A DNA stretch of 64,000 bases, from contig DATBGE010000036.1 in NCBI GenBank assembly GCA_036558125.1, positions 8,881 through 72,880 on the forward strand, in the 5' to 3' direction. A program made the translations under genes and the position numbers. This document shows positions 18,701-27,728 of this stretch, piece after piece. Below the pieces are notes generated by a model. The model was not told the origin of the DNA and ran no database searches. It saw only the letters and a list, made by a program, of their open reading frames with translations. Source of the stretch: DATBGE01 sp036558125 (lineage in GTDB: Bacteria; Gemmatimonadota; Gemmatimonadetes; Gemmatimonadales; GWC2-71-9). Within the stretch, counting starts at the first letter, position 1; each line of letters opens with the position of its first letter.

Positions 18701-21700
18701 TACTGGTTGAGCCGGCCGGTCCCGGTCCGGCGGCGCGCTCCACTGAGTGCCGAGGACCGGCTGCTGCTTCGAAACATCGCGCGCAAGACCTGGCGCTTCT
18801 TCGAGACCTTCATGGGACCGGAGGACAACGGACTCCCTCCCGACAACTTTCAGGAAGTCCCCGAGCCGGTCGTGGCCCACCGGACCTCACCCACCAACAT
18901 CGCGATGGGCCTGCTCTCCACTCTCGCGGCGCACGACTTGGGCTACATCCGCACTCACGAACTGGTCGCGAAGCTCGAGGCACTGCTCGACACCACCGAG
19001 GGCCTGGACCGCTACGAGGGTCACCTGCTCAACTGGTATGACACTCGCACCCTTGCTCCCCTGTTGCCGCGCTATGTGTCCACCGTGGACAGTGGTAACC
19101 TGGCCGGAGCTCTGCTCACCCTTGCCGAAGGCCTGAAACAGCTCACCACCACACCGCAATCGGAAGATCAGATCTGCCGCGGGCTGGCCGATACGACCCG
19201 TCTTGCATCCCAAGCGGCTTCCGGGCTGAGCGAAGCGGCACACCACGAGAATGAAGAGCTGACCGCGCTGGCTACGGTCCTGGCATCGATCAAACGCGAG
19301 TTGGAGGAAGACCAATCCGCCGGCGCCGCCCTCGCCGCTGCGAAGAGAGCGGTCCCCCAGTTGAGTGAAGCCCTGGAACGATTGACGGCGAACGGGTCGG
19401 CGACGTCGGACTTGCGCGAGGCGCTCTGGTGGTCCCGCGCCGTGGAAAGCGTCCTCAAGGCATCCGCCGCCGGGGAGGACGGACTCCCCCGCAAACTCGA
19501 GGACCTGTCGAGTCGCGCGCTCGGCCTCGTCGAGAGCATGAATTTCGCCTTTCTCTACGACCGCCAGCGCCAGATCTTCTCGATCGGCTACCGGTTACCC
19601 GACGCCGAAGGGCCCGGGCGGCTGGATACCTCCTTTTACGATCTCCTCGCGTCGGAGGCTCGGCTCGCGAGCTTCGTCGCTATCGCCAAAGGTGATGTTC
19701 CCGAGAGTCACTGGTTTCACCTCGGTCGTCTGCTGACCAGCGTCGATGGCGCAGCTACCCTGCTCTCCTGGAGCGGCACTGCCTTCGAGTACCTCATGCC
19801 GCTCCTCATCATGCGCTCGTACTCGGAAACGCTGTTGGACCAGTCCTGTCGCATGGCGGTTCGGCGCCAGATGGAGTACGGCAGGCAGCAGGGGGTGCCC
19901 TGGGGCATTTCGGAGTCCGGATTCAACGTGCAGGACCGTCACGGCAACTATCAGTACAAGGCGTTCGGCGTGCCAGGGCTCGGTCTCAAGCGAGGCCTGG
20001 GCGATGAACTGGTCGTCTCTCCGTACGCCACGGCACTCGCCGCGCTCGTGGAGCCGGCGACCGCGACACAGAACTTCCGCCGGCTGACCCGCGCGGGCAC
20101 CGAGGGCATCTTCGGGTACTACGAAGCGATCGACTATACCCACCGCAGGCCCGACCAGAGCGGCGCCGAATTGTCGATCCCGGCCCAGCGGGGCACCGTG
20201 GTGCAGGCCTACCTGGCGCACCATCAGGGGATGAGTCTCGTGGCATTGGCCAACGTGCTTCTCGATTACCCGATGGTCCGACGCCTCCACGCCGACCCCC
20301 GGGTGCAGGCCACGGCCCTGCTGCTGCAAGAGCGGGTTCCTCGTCACGCTCCCCTGATGGAGGCCCGGCCGGTCGAGGAAACCCGGATGCGGGCTCCGGC
20401 CCCTGCCGCATCGATCCGCCGTTTCCGTTCGCCGCACACCCGGTATCCTCACGCGCAATTCCTGTCGAACGGCTCCTACACGACCGTCGTCACCAACGCC
20501 GGTGGAGGGGCGAGTTTCTGGCGGGATCGCGCTGTCACCCGATACCGCGAGGACGCCACCTCGGACTACGGCAGCCAGTTCATCTACCTGCGGGACGTGC
20601 GAAGCGGAGTGGTCTGGTCCGCCGCCTACCATCCCACGGGGCGCGAGGCGGACGATTACCTCGTCACGTTCCAGTCGGAGCGAGCGATTTTTCGGCGTCG
20701 CGATGATGAGATCACGACTCAACTCGATATTGCGGTTTCCACCGAGGATGACGTGGAGGTGCGCCGGGTTTCGGTGACTAATCACAGCGACCGGCCCTGC
20801 GAGCTGGAGATTACGAGCTACGCCGAAATCGCGTTAAGTCCGGTGCGGGACGATCTGGCGCATCCCGCATTCAACAAGCTCTTCGTGCAAACCGAATTCG
20901 TCCCCGAATCGCGCGCCCTGCTTTGCGGCCGGCGGCCGCGCTCCCCGGACGAGGCCGGGGCCTGGGCCATCCACGTGTTGAGTGTCGAGGGCCGGATTCA
21001 AGGCGCCGTGGAATGGGAGACCGACCGGGCCCGGTTCCTCGGACGGGGTCGCGACCCGTCACGCCCTGTCGCGCTGGATGGGCGTGCCCTGTCCGGAACC
21101 ACCGGCGCTGTTCTCGATCCCATCGCGAGCCTGCGCCAGCGGATCCGGCTCGCGCCCGGGGGCTTCCTGCGGCTCTCCTTCTCAACTGGCATGGCCTCGA
21201 GTCGGGAGCAGGCGCTGGCCATAGCGCAGAAGTATCAGGATCCCAGCGCGGCCGCCCGGACCTTCACCCTCGCCTACACCCAGGCGCAGAGCCGCTTGCG
21301 CCACCTGGGGATTTCGAGCGACGACGCAGCGCTCTTCGAACGGCTCGCTTCGCGGGTCCTCTACGGCGACGGATCCCTCCGCGCGCCCGCCGACCTGCTG
21401 GCGCGCAACGAGCTCGGCCAATCGGGACTCTGGCCTCACGGAATCTCCGGCGACCTGCCGATTCTCCTGGTCCGCGTGGTCGAAGAGGATGATCTGCCCC
21501 TGGTCCGCCAGGTCCTTCAGGCCCAGGAGTACTGGCGGCTCAAAGGCCTTCGTGCCGACGTCGTGGTGCTGAACGAGCATCCGGCGAGCTATCTCGACGA
21601 GATGCACGTTCAGCTCACTTCACTCCTCGACACCGGCAACTGGGCGGCGTGGAAACACAAGCCGGGTGGTGTGTATCTGCTTCGGGGCGATCGGATGACC

Positions 21701-24331
21701 GAGGCGGAGCGCACTCTCCTCGCCAGCGTGGCCCGCGCGATTCTCAGCGGCGACCGAGGAGAGTTGGCCAACCAGCTGGACCGGCCCTACCCCGATCTGC
21801 AGTGGCAGGATCATCTGCCCCCGCCTCCACCGGCGCCCGTCGTGGCGTTGCGCTGGAGCGAGACGGAGGTCCCGCCACTCATCTTTCCCAACGGCACCGG
21901 CGGGTTCACCGCGAACGGTGACGAGTACGTGATTGTACTCGAGGGGGAGGCGGAAACTCCGCTTCCCTGGGTCAATGTCATGGCCAACCCATCCTTCGGC
22001 AGCGTCGTGTCCGCTTCGGGCTCGGCCTATACCTGGGCGGAGAACAGCCGGGAGAACCGTCTCACCCCGTTCGCCAACGATCCGGTTACCGACGCGACCT
22101 CGGAAGCGTTGTTCATCAGGGATGAAGAGGATGGCCGGGTGTGGTCTCCCGCTCCGGGCCCGCTACCACGCACCCGGGACAGTGGCCGATTCGTGATCCG
22201 TCACGCGCCCGGTGTGTCGCGCTTCACCCAGGCGGCACAGGGGATCATGCATGACCTGAGCGTGTTCGTGGATGCCACCGATCCGGTCAAGTTCGCGGTG
22301 CTGAATCTCTCGAACCGGAGCGGCCGGCGGCGGAAGCTCAGTGTGTTCGGCTACAACGAATGGATTCTCGGCCCGCCCCAACCGGGGGAAGAATTTCATG
22401 TGGTCACCGAGCTCGACTCGGACACCGGTGCGATCCTGGCCCGGAATCCCTATAACCAGGACTTCGCCGGCAGGGTCGCGTTTGCCTGCGTCAGCGAGCG
22501 GTCTTCTTCCGCGACGGGCGATCGACTGTTCTTCCTCGGTCGCAACGGGTCCTTCACCAGGGCAGCCGCCCTGAGCAGCCCCGAACTTCCCGGACAATTC
22601 GGCGCCGGCCTCGATCCCTGCGCCGCCATGCAGGTGAAGGTGGACTTGGGCCCCGGAGAAAGCCGCCGTCTCGTCTTCCTGCTGGGCCAGGGCCGTGACC
22701 GTGGTCATGCCATGGAGCTCATCCTCCGCCATCGCAGCCTGCCCGCGGCCGACCGGGCGCTCGCCACCGTCCAGCGATTCTGGAGTGACCTGCTCGGGAC
22801 CATCCAGGTGAGGACTCCGGATGATTCCTTCGATGTGCTGATGAACCGCTGGTTGATGTACCAGAACCTGAGCTGCCGGTTCTGGGCCCGATCCGCCTTC
22901 TACCAGCCGGGGGGAGCGTTCGGGTTTCGTGATCAGCTGCAAGACGCCATGGGACTCTGCCTCGCGCGGCCTGATCTCCTGCGCGCTCATCTGCTCCGCG
23001 CGGCCTCGCGGCAGTTCCTCGAGGGAGACGTGCAGCACTGGTGGCACGAGCCCTCCGGCAAGGGAATCCGCACGCGTTGCTCCGACGATCTCCTCTGGCT
23101 CCCCTTCGCGACCGCCCACTACGTCAATACCACGGGCGATGAGGGAGTACTCGACGCAGTCGTTCCCTTCCTCGAGGCGCCGCCCCTCGCGCCGTCCGAG
23201 GCGGAATCGTACGGCGAGCCCGGCGTGTCGGCGGAGTCCGCGTCTCTCTTCCAGCACTGCGTGCGGGCGATCGACCGCAGCCTGACCGCCGGACGTCACG
23301 GCTTGCCGCTGATTGGCAGCGGCGACTGGAATGACGGTTTGAATCGGGTGGGCAAGGACGGGAGGGGAGAGAGCGTCTGGCTCGGCTGGTTCCTGCATTC
23401 CGTCCTGCAGCAGTTCCTGCCCTTTTGCGAGGCCCGGGATCCCTCGCTCGCGGCGCGTTATGTCAGCGAACGAAACCGGCTCGGCCTCATGCTCGGGCAG
23501 GCGTGGGATGGAAACTGGTATCGGCGCGCCTACTACGATGATGGCTCTCCACTCGGCTCCGCCCAGAACGAGGAGTGCCGGATCGATTCAATCGCGCAGT
23601 CGTGGGCCGTGCTTTCGGGAGCCGGCACCGCAATCCGTGCCGAACAGGCAATGGATGCAGTCCGGAGCTATCTGGTGCAACGCGGAGCTGGACTGGTACT
23701 GGTCCTCACACCGCCGTTCGATCAGTCGGCCCAGGATCCCGGTTACATCAAAGGGTATCCGCCCGGGATGCGGGAGAACGGCGGCCAGTACACCCACGCG
23801 GCCATCTGGACCGTCATGGCGCTGGCCCGCCTCGGTAGCGGTGACGAAGCGGTCGAGCTGTTCCACATGGTCAATCCGATCAACCACACTCGGAACTCGG
23901 CCGGCACCGATCGCTATAAAGGAGAGCCCTACGTCATCGCCGGCGACGTCTATTCCCATCACGCACACGTGGGGAGGGCGGGCTGGACCTGGTACACCGG
24001 CTCGGCAGGATGGATGTATCGCGCCGGACTGGAAAGCATCCTGGGCCTCAAGCGTCACGGGGCCACGTTCGAGCTCTCGCCTTGCATCCCCACCGTGTGG
24101 CCCGAATTCTCGATCACCTGGCGCTTCGGGAAAACCCGCTACGAGATCTCGGTAGCCAATCCGGAGCATCGCTGTCAGGGGGTCTCCGACGCCGAGCTGG
24201 ACGGTGAGCATGTCGACCCCCGCGCCATCCCGCTGGTCGACGATGGCGCGACTCATCATCTCCGGGTGATCATCGGGGCTCCGGCTCTGACCGTCACGCG
24301 GGGGGCAGTCAGGGGAAGGGCGCGGGCCTGA
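15746..24331 (+). CDS. ndvB: Cyclic beta-1,2-glucan synthase (NdvB/Cgs)
   Basis: A giant 2,861-residue membrane protein, close to the ~2,870 of Brucella Cgs. Order: N-terminal region; hydrophobic segments at about 400-460; GT84 glycosyltransferase domain (DSD in CITLDSDTLLP at about 622; RRQHRWARGDW); membrane segments at about 815-860 and 950-990; a glycoamylase-like domain from about 1000 (SPTNIAMGLLST, WGISESGFNVQD); carbohydrate-binding regions; and a C-terminal GH94 phosphorylase-like domain with catalytic Asp in SGDWNDG at about 2525. The family starts, elongates, trims and cyclises beta-1,2-glucan at the inner membrane. No NdvA exporter lies beside it. The start is taken at the ATG at 15746 rather than a TTG at 15737; the RBS is weak. 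Codon use looks like the neighbours. Confidence 0.95.
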   Translation: MPDARLSPRLRFRNRRHSRAEKPLRAELLSIERLEERARALAASFTLARKTQIGDRRFFRRLDDNARVLRQTYQILADAVHREEFVAPAAEWLLDNFHLIEAEIRGVRHDLPRQYYRELPKLAPRDMTGTARIYAMALELISHTDGRLDRLQLVRFMSAYQSVAPLTIGELWAWPSMLKLALLENLRRLADETLQSREARLLAEKHLASLDGRPRQRGQPSLPDVLGSAYVVHLLQRMREYGAGASKLQAAVTERLAYEGTSAEEIIRTEHQNQATAQVSVANAITSLRLCSTLDWSQYFEAVSLVEQVLQRDPPGVYGRMDFLSRDRYRQAVEELAEPSGEAQLRVALRSVESARAAAAASSLEHRSAHVGWHLIGRGRPDFETDVAYHPRFTARARRFVFAHATAVYLGAIGLLTLGLVTLAATYVRGSGGTLAGALGAAALLLLPASELAIAAVQRLAAHLVPPRRLPRLDFLNGIPQEARTMVVIPTLLTSPEGVAQLLEHLEVVALGNTDPFIHFALLTDFADAPQKEMPGDTELLEAARAGIAELNRRLGEGRGDLFHLFHRVRQWNPGEGAWIGWERKRGKLEEFNHLLRGAQETSFTFHEGEASVLPHVRYCITLDSDTLLPRNGARKLIGIIAHPLNRPHFDPRLRRVTEGYGILQPKVSVTQASAAGSLFARVYAGHTGVDPYTTAVSDTYQDLFNEGIYTGKGLYDVDAFVAALDGRVPENALLSHDLFEGLQARPALVTDVEVVDDYPASVLAFARRQHRWARGDWQILFWLFPVVPSRKGWERNTLPTISRWKIFDNLRRTLVAPATVAALLCAWLILPGHPLIWTVGIVVTLAFPLYPLLFHLLGGPGPQEPNRVFFRILIEDLKTAAAQVLLQITFLAYNAYQMVHAIALTLVRLIVTQRRLLEWETAAAAAKRAAGISGQSGTRFFFGQMVASPVIAVVILLLVGGARPGAAPAAAPILILWAAAPAVAYWLSRPVPVRRRAPLSAEDRLLLRNIARKTWRFFETFMGPEDNGLPPDNFQEVPEPVVAHRTSPTNIAMGLLSTLAAHDLGYIRTHELVAKLEALLDTTEGLDRYEGHLLNWYDTRTLAPLLPRYVSTVDSGNLAGALLTLAEGLKQLTTTPQSEDQICRGLADTTRLASQAASGLSEAAHHENEELTALATVLASIKRELEEDQSAGAALAAAKRAVPQLSEALERLTANGSATSDLREALWWSRAVESVLKASAAGEDGLPRKLEDLSSRALGLVESMNFAFLYDRQRQIFSIGYRLPDAEGPGRLDTSFYDLLASEARLASFVAIAKGDVPESHWFHLGRLLTSVDGAATLLSWSGTAFEYLMPLLIMRSYSETLLDQSCRMAVRRQMEYGRQQGVPWGISESGFNVQDRHGNYQYKAFGVPGLGLKRGLGDELVVSPYATALAALVEPATATQNFRRLTRAGTEGIFGYYEAIDYTHRRPDQSGAELSIPAQRGTVVQAYLAHHQGMSLVALANVLLDYPMVRRLHADPRVQATALLLQERVPRHAPLMEARPVEETRMRAPAPAASIRRFRSPHTRYPHAQFLSNGSYTTVVTNAGGGASFWRDRAVTRYREDATSDYGSQFIYLRDVRSGVVWSAAYHPTGREADDYLVTFQSERAIFRRRDDEITTQLDIAVSTEDDVEVRRVSVTNHSDRPCELEITSYAEIALSPVRDDLAHPAFNKLFVQTEFVPESRALLCGRRPRSPDEAGAWAIHVLSVEGRIQGAVEWETDRARFLGRGRDPSRPVALDGRALSGTTGAVLDPIASLRQRIRLAPGGFLRLSFSTGMASSREQALAIAQKYQDPSAAARTFTLAYTQAQSRLRHLGISSDDAALFERLASRVLYGDGSLRAPADLLARNELGQSGLWPHGISGDLPILLVRVVEEDDLPLVRQVLQAQEYWRLKGLRADVVVLNEHPASYLDEMHVQLTSLLDTGNWAAWKHKPGGVYLLRGDRMTEAERTLLASVARAILSGDRGELANQLDRPYPDLQWQDHLPPPPPAPVVALRWSETEVPPLIFPNGTGGFTANGDEYVIVLEGEAETPLPWVNVMANPSFGSVVSASGSAYTWAENSRENRLTPFANDPVTDATSEALFIRDEEDGRVWSPAPGPLPRTRDSGRFVIRHAPGVSRFTQAAQGIMHDLSVFVDATDPVKFAVLNLSNRSGRRRKLSVFGYNEWILGPPQPGEEFHVVTELDSDTGAILARNPYNQDFAGRVAFACVSERSSSATGDRLFFLGRNGSFTRAAALSSPELPGQFGAGLDPCAAMQVKVDLGPGESRRLVFLLGQGRDRGHAMELILRHRSLPAADRALATVQRFWSDLLGTIQVRTPDDSFDVLMNRWLMYQNLSCRFWARSAFYQPGGAFGFRDQLQDAMGLCLARPDLLRAHLLRAASRQFLEGDVQHWWHEPSGKGIRTRCSDDLLWLPFATAHYVNTTGDEGVLDAVVPFLEAPPLAPSEAESYGEPGVSAESASLFQHCVRAIDRSLTAGRHGLPLIGSGDWNDGLNRVGKDGRGESVWLGWFLHSVLQQFLPFCEARDPSLAARYVSERNRLGLMLGQAWDGNWYRRAYYDDGSPLGSAQNEECRIDSIAQSWAVLSGAGTAIRAEQAMDAVRSYLVQRGAGLVLVLTPPFDQSAQDPGYIKGYPPGMRENGGQYTHAAIWTVMALARLGSGDEAVELFHMVNPINHTRNSAGTDRYKGEPYVIAGDVYSHHAHVGRAGWTWYTGSAGWMYRAGLESILGLKRHGATFELSPCIPTVWPEFSITWRFGKTRYEISVANPEHRCQGVSDAELDGEHVDPRAIPLVDDGATHHLRVIIGAPALTVTRGAVRGRARA

Positions 24332-24339
24332 TCCATTCG

Positions 24340-25203
24340 CTAGTTGCCAGCTATCAGCCTGGCTTTCCCGCCCGGAGAAGATTCCACCCGGAAGGTTTCG
24401 CCTCCCTGCACTGTGATGAATCCACTGCCGACTATGCTGCCGGCCGTGTTCAGCTGAAACTGGTCGTCGAGATAGAACACGGTTACCCGTAATTCATAGT
24501 CGTAGGTGCCGGCCGGGAGTGCGGGCAAAGCGACGGCGCGTGGCTGTTGCAGGTTGGAAACCGCACTAAAGGTGTTCCCGATTCTGAAGTGGATCTCCTG
24601 CCAGGGAATTCGTTCCGAATGCAACGGCGCCGTCACGGTGATCCCGGCTTGGGAGGGCGCCGACCCGGCGAGGCGCCGAGTCGGGCTCTCGGTGCTGTCC
24701 GGTGGCCCGGTCTTATCGACTCGCGGGGCACATGAGAGGATCTTGGCAGCCCGCTGGGCCCCGGAAGGGTGCGCCGCATCGTAACTAAAGGGGCCCATGC
24801 GCGTGAAGAAGTGGACTGCAGCTTCGATCGCTGGTGCGTTGTCGTGCGCCAGCTTCGCCGCAGCATAGCAGTCCGCAGCGAGCTCCTGCTTCTGCATCTT
24901 CGCGTTGAGAGTTTTCCGTTTCCCTGCGAGCGCGTTGGCGCGCGTGTGACGCAGGGCAAGGTGCCCGTACTCGTGGGCCATGAAGAAGGCAGTCAGCTGA
25001 GGGCCGAGGCGCTGTAGGTAGTCAGGATTGTAGTAGATGACCGAGCCCTTCGGATCGTAGACTGCAACCGCGACATCGCGAAGAGTATCCAGCGCGATTT
25101 CACGCACTGGCGGCGACTGGGGACTCTGAGATTCCAGTTCCGGAACCACCGTGATGACTCCCACTCCCACCAGCGACACCCAGACCATCATGCCCGAGCG
25201 CAT
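24340..25203 (-). CDS. Secreted zincin-type metallopeptidase
   Basis: About 287 residues. The ATG at 25203 has a strong GGAGGA site; the in-frame upstream extension lacks one. A signal peptide (MRSGMMVWVSLVGVGVITVV) is followed by a metallopeptidase region with zinc motif AHEYGHLALRH (HExxH) and a downstream QELAADCYA segment that supplies the third ligand, as in M48-like gluzincins. The C-terminal 110 residues look beta-rich and resemble no catalytic domain I know. The protein probably acts in the periplasm. The substrate is unknown. It converges on ndvB with only eight bases between stops. Confidence 0.75.
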   Translation of the reverse strand: MRSGMMVWVSLVGVGVITVVPELESQSPQSPPVREIALDTLRDVAVAVYDPKGSVIYYNPDYLQRLGPQLTAFFMAHEYGHLALRHTRANALAGKRKTLNAKMQKQELAADCYAAAKLAHDNAPAIEAAVHFFTRMGPFSYDAAHPSGAQRAAKILSCAPRVDKTGPPDSTESPTRRLAGSAPSQAGITVTAPLHSERIPWQEIHFRIGNTFSAVSNLQQPRAVALPALPAGTYDYELRVTVFYLDDQFQLNTAGSIVGSGFITVQGGETFRVESSPGGKARLIAGN

Positions 25204-25427
25204 ACATCCTCCAGCGCCAAAACGAATGAAGGCGGGATGTGCGCTCGTGAGAGCGCTCCATCTCGCCTTCGGCTGGGGGAGCCTGGCAGCTCCCTCCGCC
25301 AAGGTGGCATCTCGATTTTCTAATTCCGAGCGCCGCCTTTTTCCTTCCGGAGCCAGTATACGTTCACTCGCCGTGAATCGAAGTGACCAGTGTCACCCAT
25401 GATCAGCCCGTGACTCACACAATCCGG

Positions 25428-26990
25428 CTAAGACTCTACGTTTCCAGTTGTTTCCCTGCCCGCATGACGATGGATCTCGCGAATGGCTTCGATAGTGTCG
25501 GCATCCTGCGCACTCTTGTCGGGCCGGTATCCTTTGATTCTCGCGAAGCGAAGTGCCACGCCTCCCGGGTACTGCGAGCTCGACTGCACGTCGTTGAAGG
25601 CGACCTCCACCACCAGCTCCGGCCGCACGTAGACCGTGTAGTCGTCACGCCGCACCTCGAGCTCCTGCAAACGCGTCGTCTGCCATGCCAGGATCTCGTC
25701 CGTCATTCCCTTGAAGGTCTTCCCCAGCATCACGAACTCACCGCTCGCGGTATCCCGGGCACCGAGGTGAAGGTTGCTGAGCCAGCCGCGACGCCGGCCG
25801 GTTCCCCACTCCGCCGCGAGGACGACCAGATCGAGTGTGTGAACCGACTTGATCTTGAACCAGCGTTGTCCTCGATGTCCCGCCTCGTACTGCGCGTCGA
25901 GTGCCTTGGCCATCACTCCTTCGTGTCCCTGCGCCAGCGCGCGGTCGAGAAAAGCCTGGGCTTCCCCGGCATCCGCGGTCACCGTGCGGGTGATCAGGAG
26001 CGGCGGTGGGAGCGATCTTCTCAGAAATTCGTGGCGCTGTTCCTGAGTGAGGTCGAGAAGGGATTTCCCATCGAGGTAGAGCAGGTCGAAGAAGAACGGA
26101 GTCAGCGGCACTTCACGGCGCAGCCGATCGACCTCGAGCCGGCGCCCGAAGCGGCTCATCGTGGTCTGAAAGGCATGCGGTGATCCGTCGCCTCTGAGCG
26201 CGATGACCTCCCCGTCCAGGATCAGCTCTCGCGCCGGCAATGCCCGGACCGACTCGACAACTTCAGGGACCGCGGCTGTCACCTCGTTGAGCCGCCGGGA
26301 GTAAACCCGCACCTCGTCGGATCCTTTGTGCACCTGGATTCGCGCTCCATCGAGCTTGAACTCGAAGGCCGCTCGACCCAGGCGCGCCAGGGCGTCGGCG
26401 GGAGCCGCGGCGGTTTCCGCCAGCATCGGTAGCACCGGGCGGAACAGGCGGATGGCGAACTCGCCCAGCCCGCTGCCACCGGCGAGGGTTGCTCGGGCAA
26501 CGCTGCCCAAATCTCCCGCGGTCATGAACGCCCGTTGGACGTCCGCTCGGGGCAGCTCCGCGGCTCGAGCCAACGCATCGAGCACCACACCTTCGAGCGC
26601 GCCCTGACGTAACTCACCGAGGAGCAGACGAGCCAGAAACTGCTGCTCCACTCGCGTGGCCCTGGCCCAGATGTCACGAAGGAGCCGAGACCGTTCCTGA
26701 GCCGACCCCTTGCCGGCGACTCGCGCGATACCTTCCAGCGCCGAATCCACGTCGCCCAGAGTCAGAGAGGCCGAGTCGGCGGCCGGGACTTCGGAAAGTG
26801 CCGCCACCGTGGCGTAGCCCACGCCAATTCGCGATTGCCGAACGGATCCTGTGAGGTAGGCGGTCCCGATCTCGACATCGGCAGCCTCGAGCCGCCGTAG
26901 AAGGGCCGCGAGCAATGCGACCTTCTCCAGTCGCCCGGTCGCGGCGGCGACTCGGTTCGAGGTTTCGACCAGGTCGGTAAGGGTCACCAT
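25428..26990 (-). CDS. lig: ATP-dependent DNA ligase (LigB-like)
   Basis: A 520-residue ATP-dependent DNA ligase of the archaeal / mycobacterial LigB type. It has an N-terminal DNA-binding domain (about 1-190), the adenylation domain with nucleotide Lys212 in motif FKLDGAR, motifs such as LILDGEVIAL, FFDLLYLDG and EGVMAKALDAQYEAG, the motif V segment WFKIK, and an OB-fold C-terminus. The family seals nicks through a ligase-AMP intermediate. Bacteria replicate with NAD-dependent LigA, so this is probably a repair enzyme. No Ku, polymerase or nuclease domain is attached. It is transcribed away from the neighbouring DinB gene. Confidence 0.95.
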   Translation of the reverse strand: MVTLTDLVETSNRVAAATGRLEKVALLAALLRRLEAADVEIGTAYLTGSVRQSRIGVGYATVAALSEVPAADSASLTLGDVDSALEGIARVAGKGSAQERSRLLRDIWARATRVEQQFLARLLLGELRQGALEGVVLDALARAAELPRADVQRAFMTAGDLGSVARATLAGGSGLGEFAIRLFRPVLPMLAETAAAPADALARLGRAAFEFKLDGARIQVHKGSDEVRVYSRRLNEVTAAVPEVVESVRALPARELILDGEVIALRGDGSPHAFQTTMSRFGRRLEVDRLRREVPLTPFFFDLLYLDGKSLLDLTQEQRHEFLRRSLPPPLLITRTVTADAGEAQAFLDRALAQGHEGVMAKALDAQYEAGHRGQRWFKIKSVHTLDLVVLAAEWGTGRRRGWLSNLHLGARDTASGEFVMLGKTFKGMTDEILAWQTTRLQELEVRRDDYTVYVRPELVVEVAFNDVQSSSQYPGGVALRFARIKGYRPDKSAQDADTIEAIREIHRHAGRETTGNVES

Positions 26991-27109
26991 GGCAGCAGGA
27001 TAGCCGGGGTCCCGCGGGGGCCGGAAGGCCGCGCGAGTAACGATCCCATCGCTGGCGAGAGCGGAGTCGCGGTGTCACCTTGGGAGAGACTGATCGAACG
27101 AGGATCTGA

Positions 27110-27715
27110 ATGCGCTACCAGTTTCTGATCGATACCTATGCGACCGAACGACTCAAGGTGCTCAGCGTTTGGAGCATGTTCGAGGACGGCGACCTTCCGG
27201 CCCGGCCCCATCGGGATGACGCGCGAGGGCGCAGCGTGCTCGAGCACATGGTCCATCAGTGCATGAGCGAGAACCTCTGGTTCCGCACCATGCTCGGGAT
27301 CGATGTCGGCGCGCCTCCGCTTCCCGAACCAGAGACCCGGAGCGGCTTCGTACGAGGCTACGCCGAAGACTCGGGCAAGCGTCTCGACGCATTGCGGAGC
27401 AAACCGGATGAATGGTGGGAGGAAGCGGCGTCCTTCTTCGAAGTCCGCCGGAGCCGGGCCTGGATCATGGTCCGGCGCATCGCCCATACGGCTCACCATC
27501 GGGGGCAGCAGACCGCCCTGCTCCGAATGCTCCGCCGGAACGTGTACAGTACCTATGGCCCGACCGCGGACACTGGCGGCCTGCCGGCCAATCAGGCGCC
27601 GACCATCTACGCCTTCCCGGATGAGAGTGGGTTGCTCGCTGGAGTGGAGGGCGGTGGAAAATCCCGGTTGCCCGGGCCCGGCGGCTCGTCGCCGACGGAG
27701 CGCCCCGACCGTTAG
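27110..27715 (+). CDS. DinB family putative metal-dependent hydrolase
   Basis: A 201-residue four-helix-bundle DinB-family protein. The expected histidine ligands are visible: His49 in LEHMVHQ and the AHTAHHRGQQ segment at about 163-172. The family includes thiol-dependent enzymes and many stress-linked proteins of unknown substrate. GAGG seven bases before the ATG supports the start. The last 30 residues are low-complexity Gly/Pro/Ser. It is divergent from the DNA ligase gene; shared damage regulation is possible but no LexA-like box was recognised. Confidence 0.82.
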   Translation: MRYQFLIDTYATERLKVLSVWSMFEDGDLPARPHRDDARGRSVLEHMVHQCMSENLWFRTMLGIDVGAPPLPEPETRSGFVRGYAEDSGKRLDALRSKPDEWWEEAASFFEVRRSRAWIMVRRIAHTAHHRGQQTALLRMLRRNVYSTYGPTADTGGLPANQAPTIYAFPDESGLLAGVEGGGKSRLPGPGGSSPTERPDR

Positions 27716-27728
27716 CCGGCCGTCTTGC

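Noticed and set aside
25355..25383. TATACT with a TTCAC/GTGAA dyad as the zincin promoter
   Set aside because: The -35 is poor and the leader would be about 150 bases long; too weak to list.
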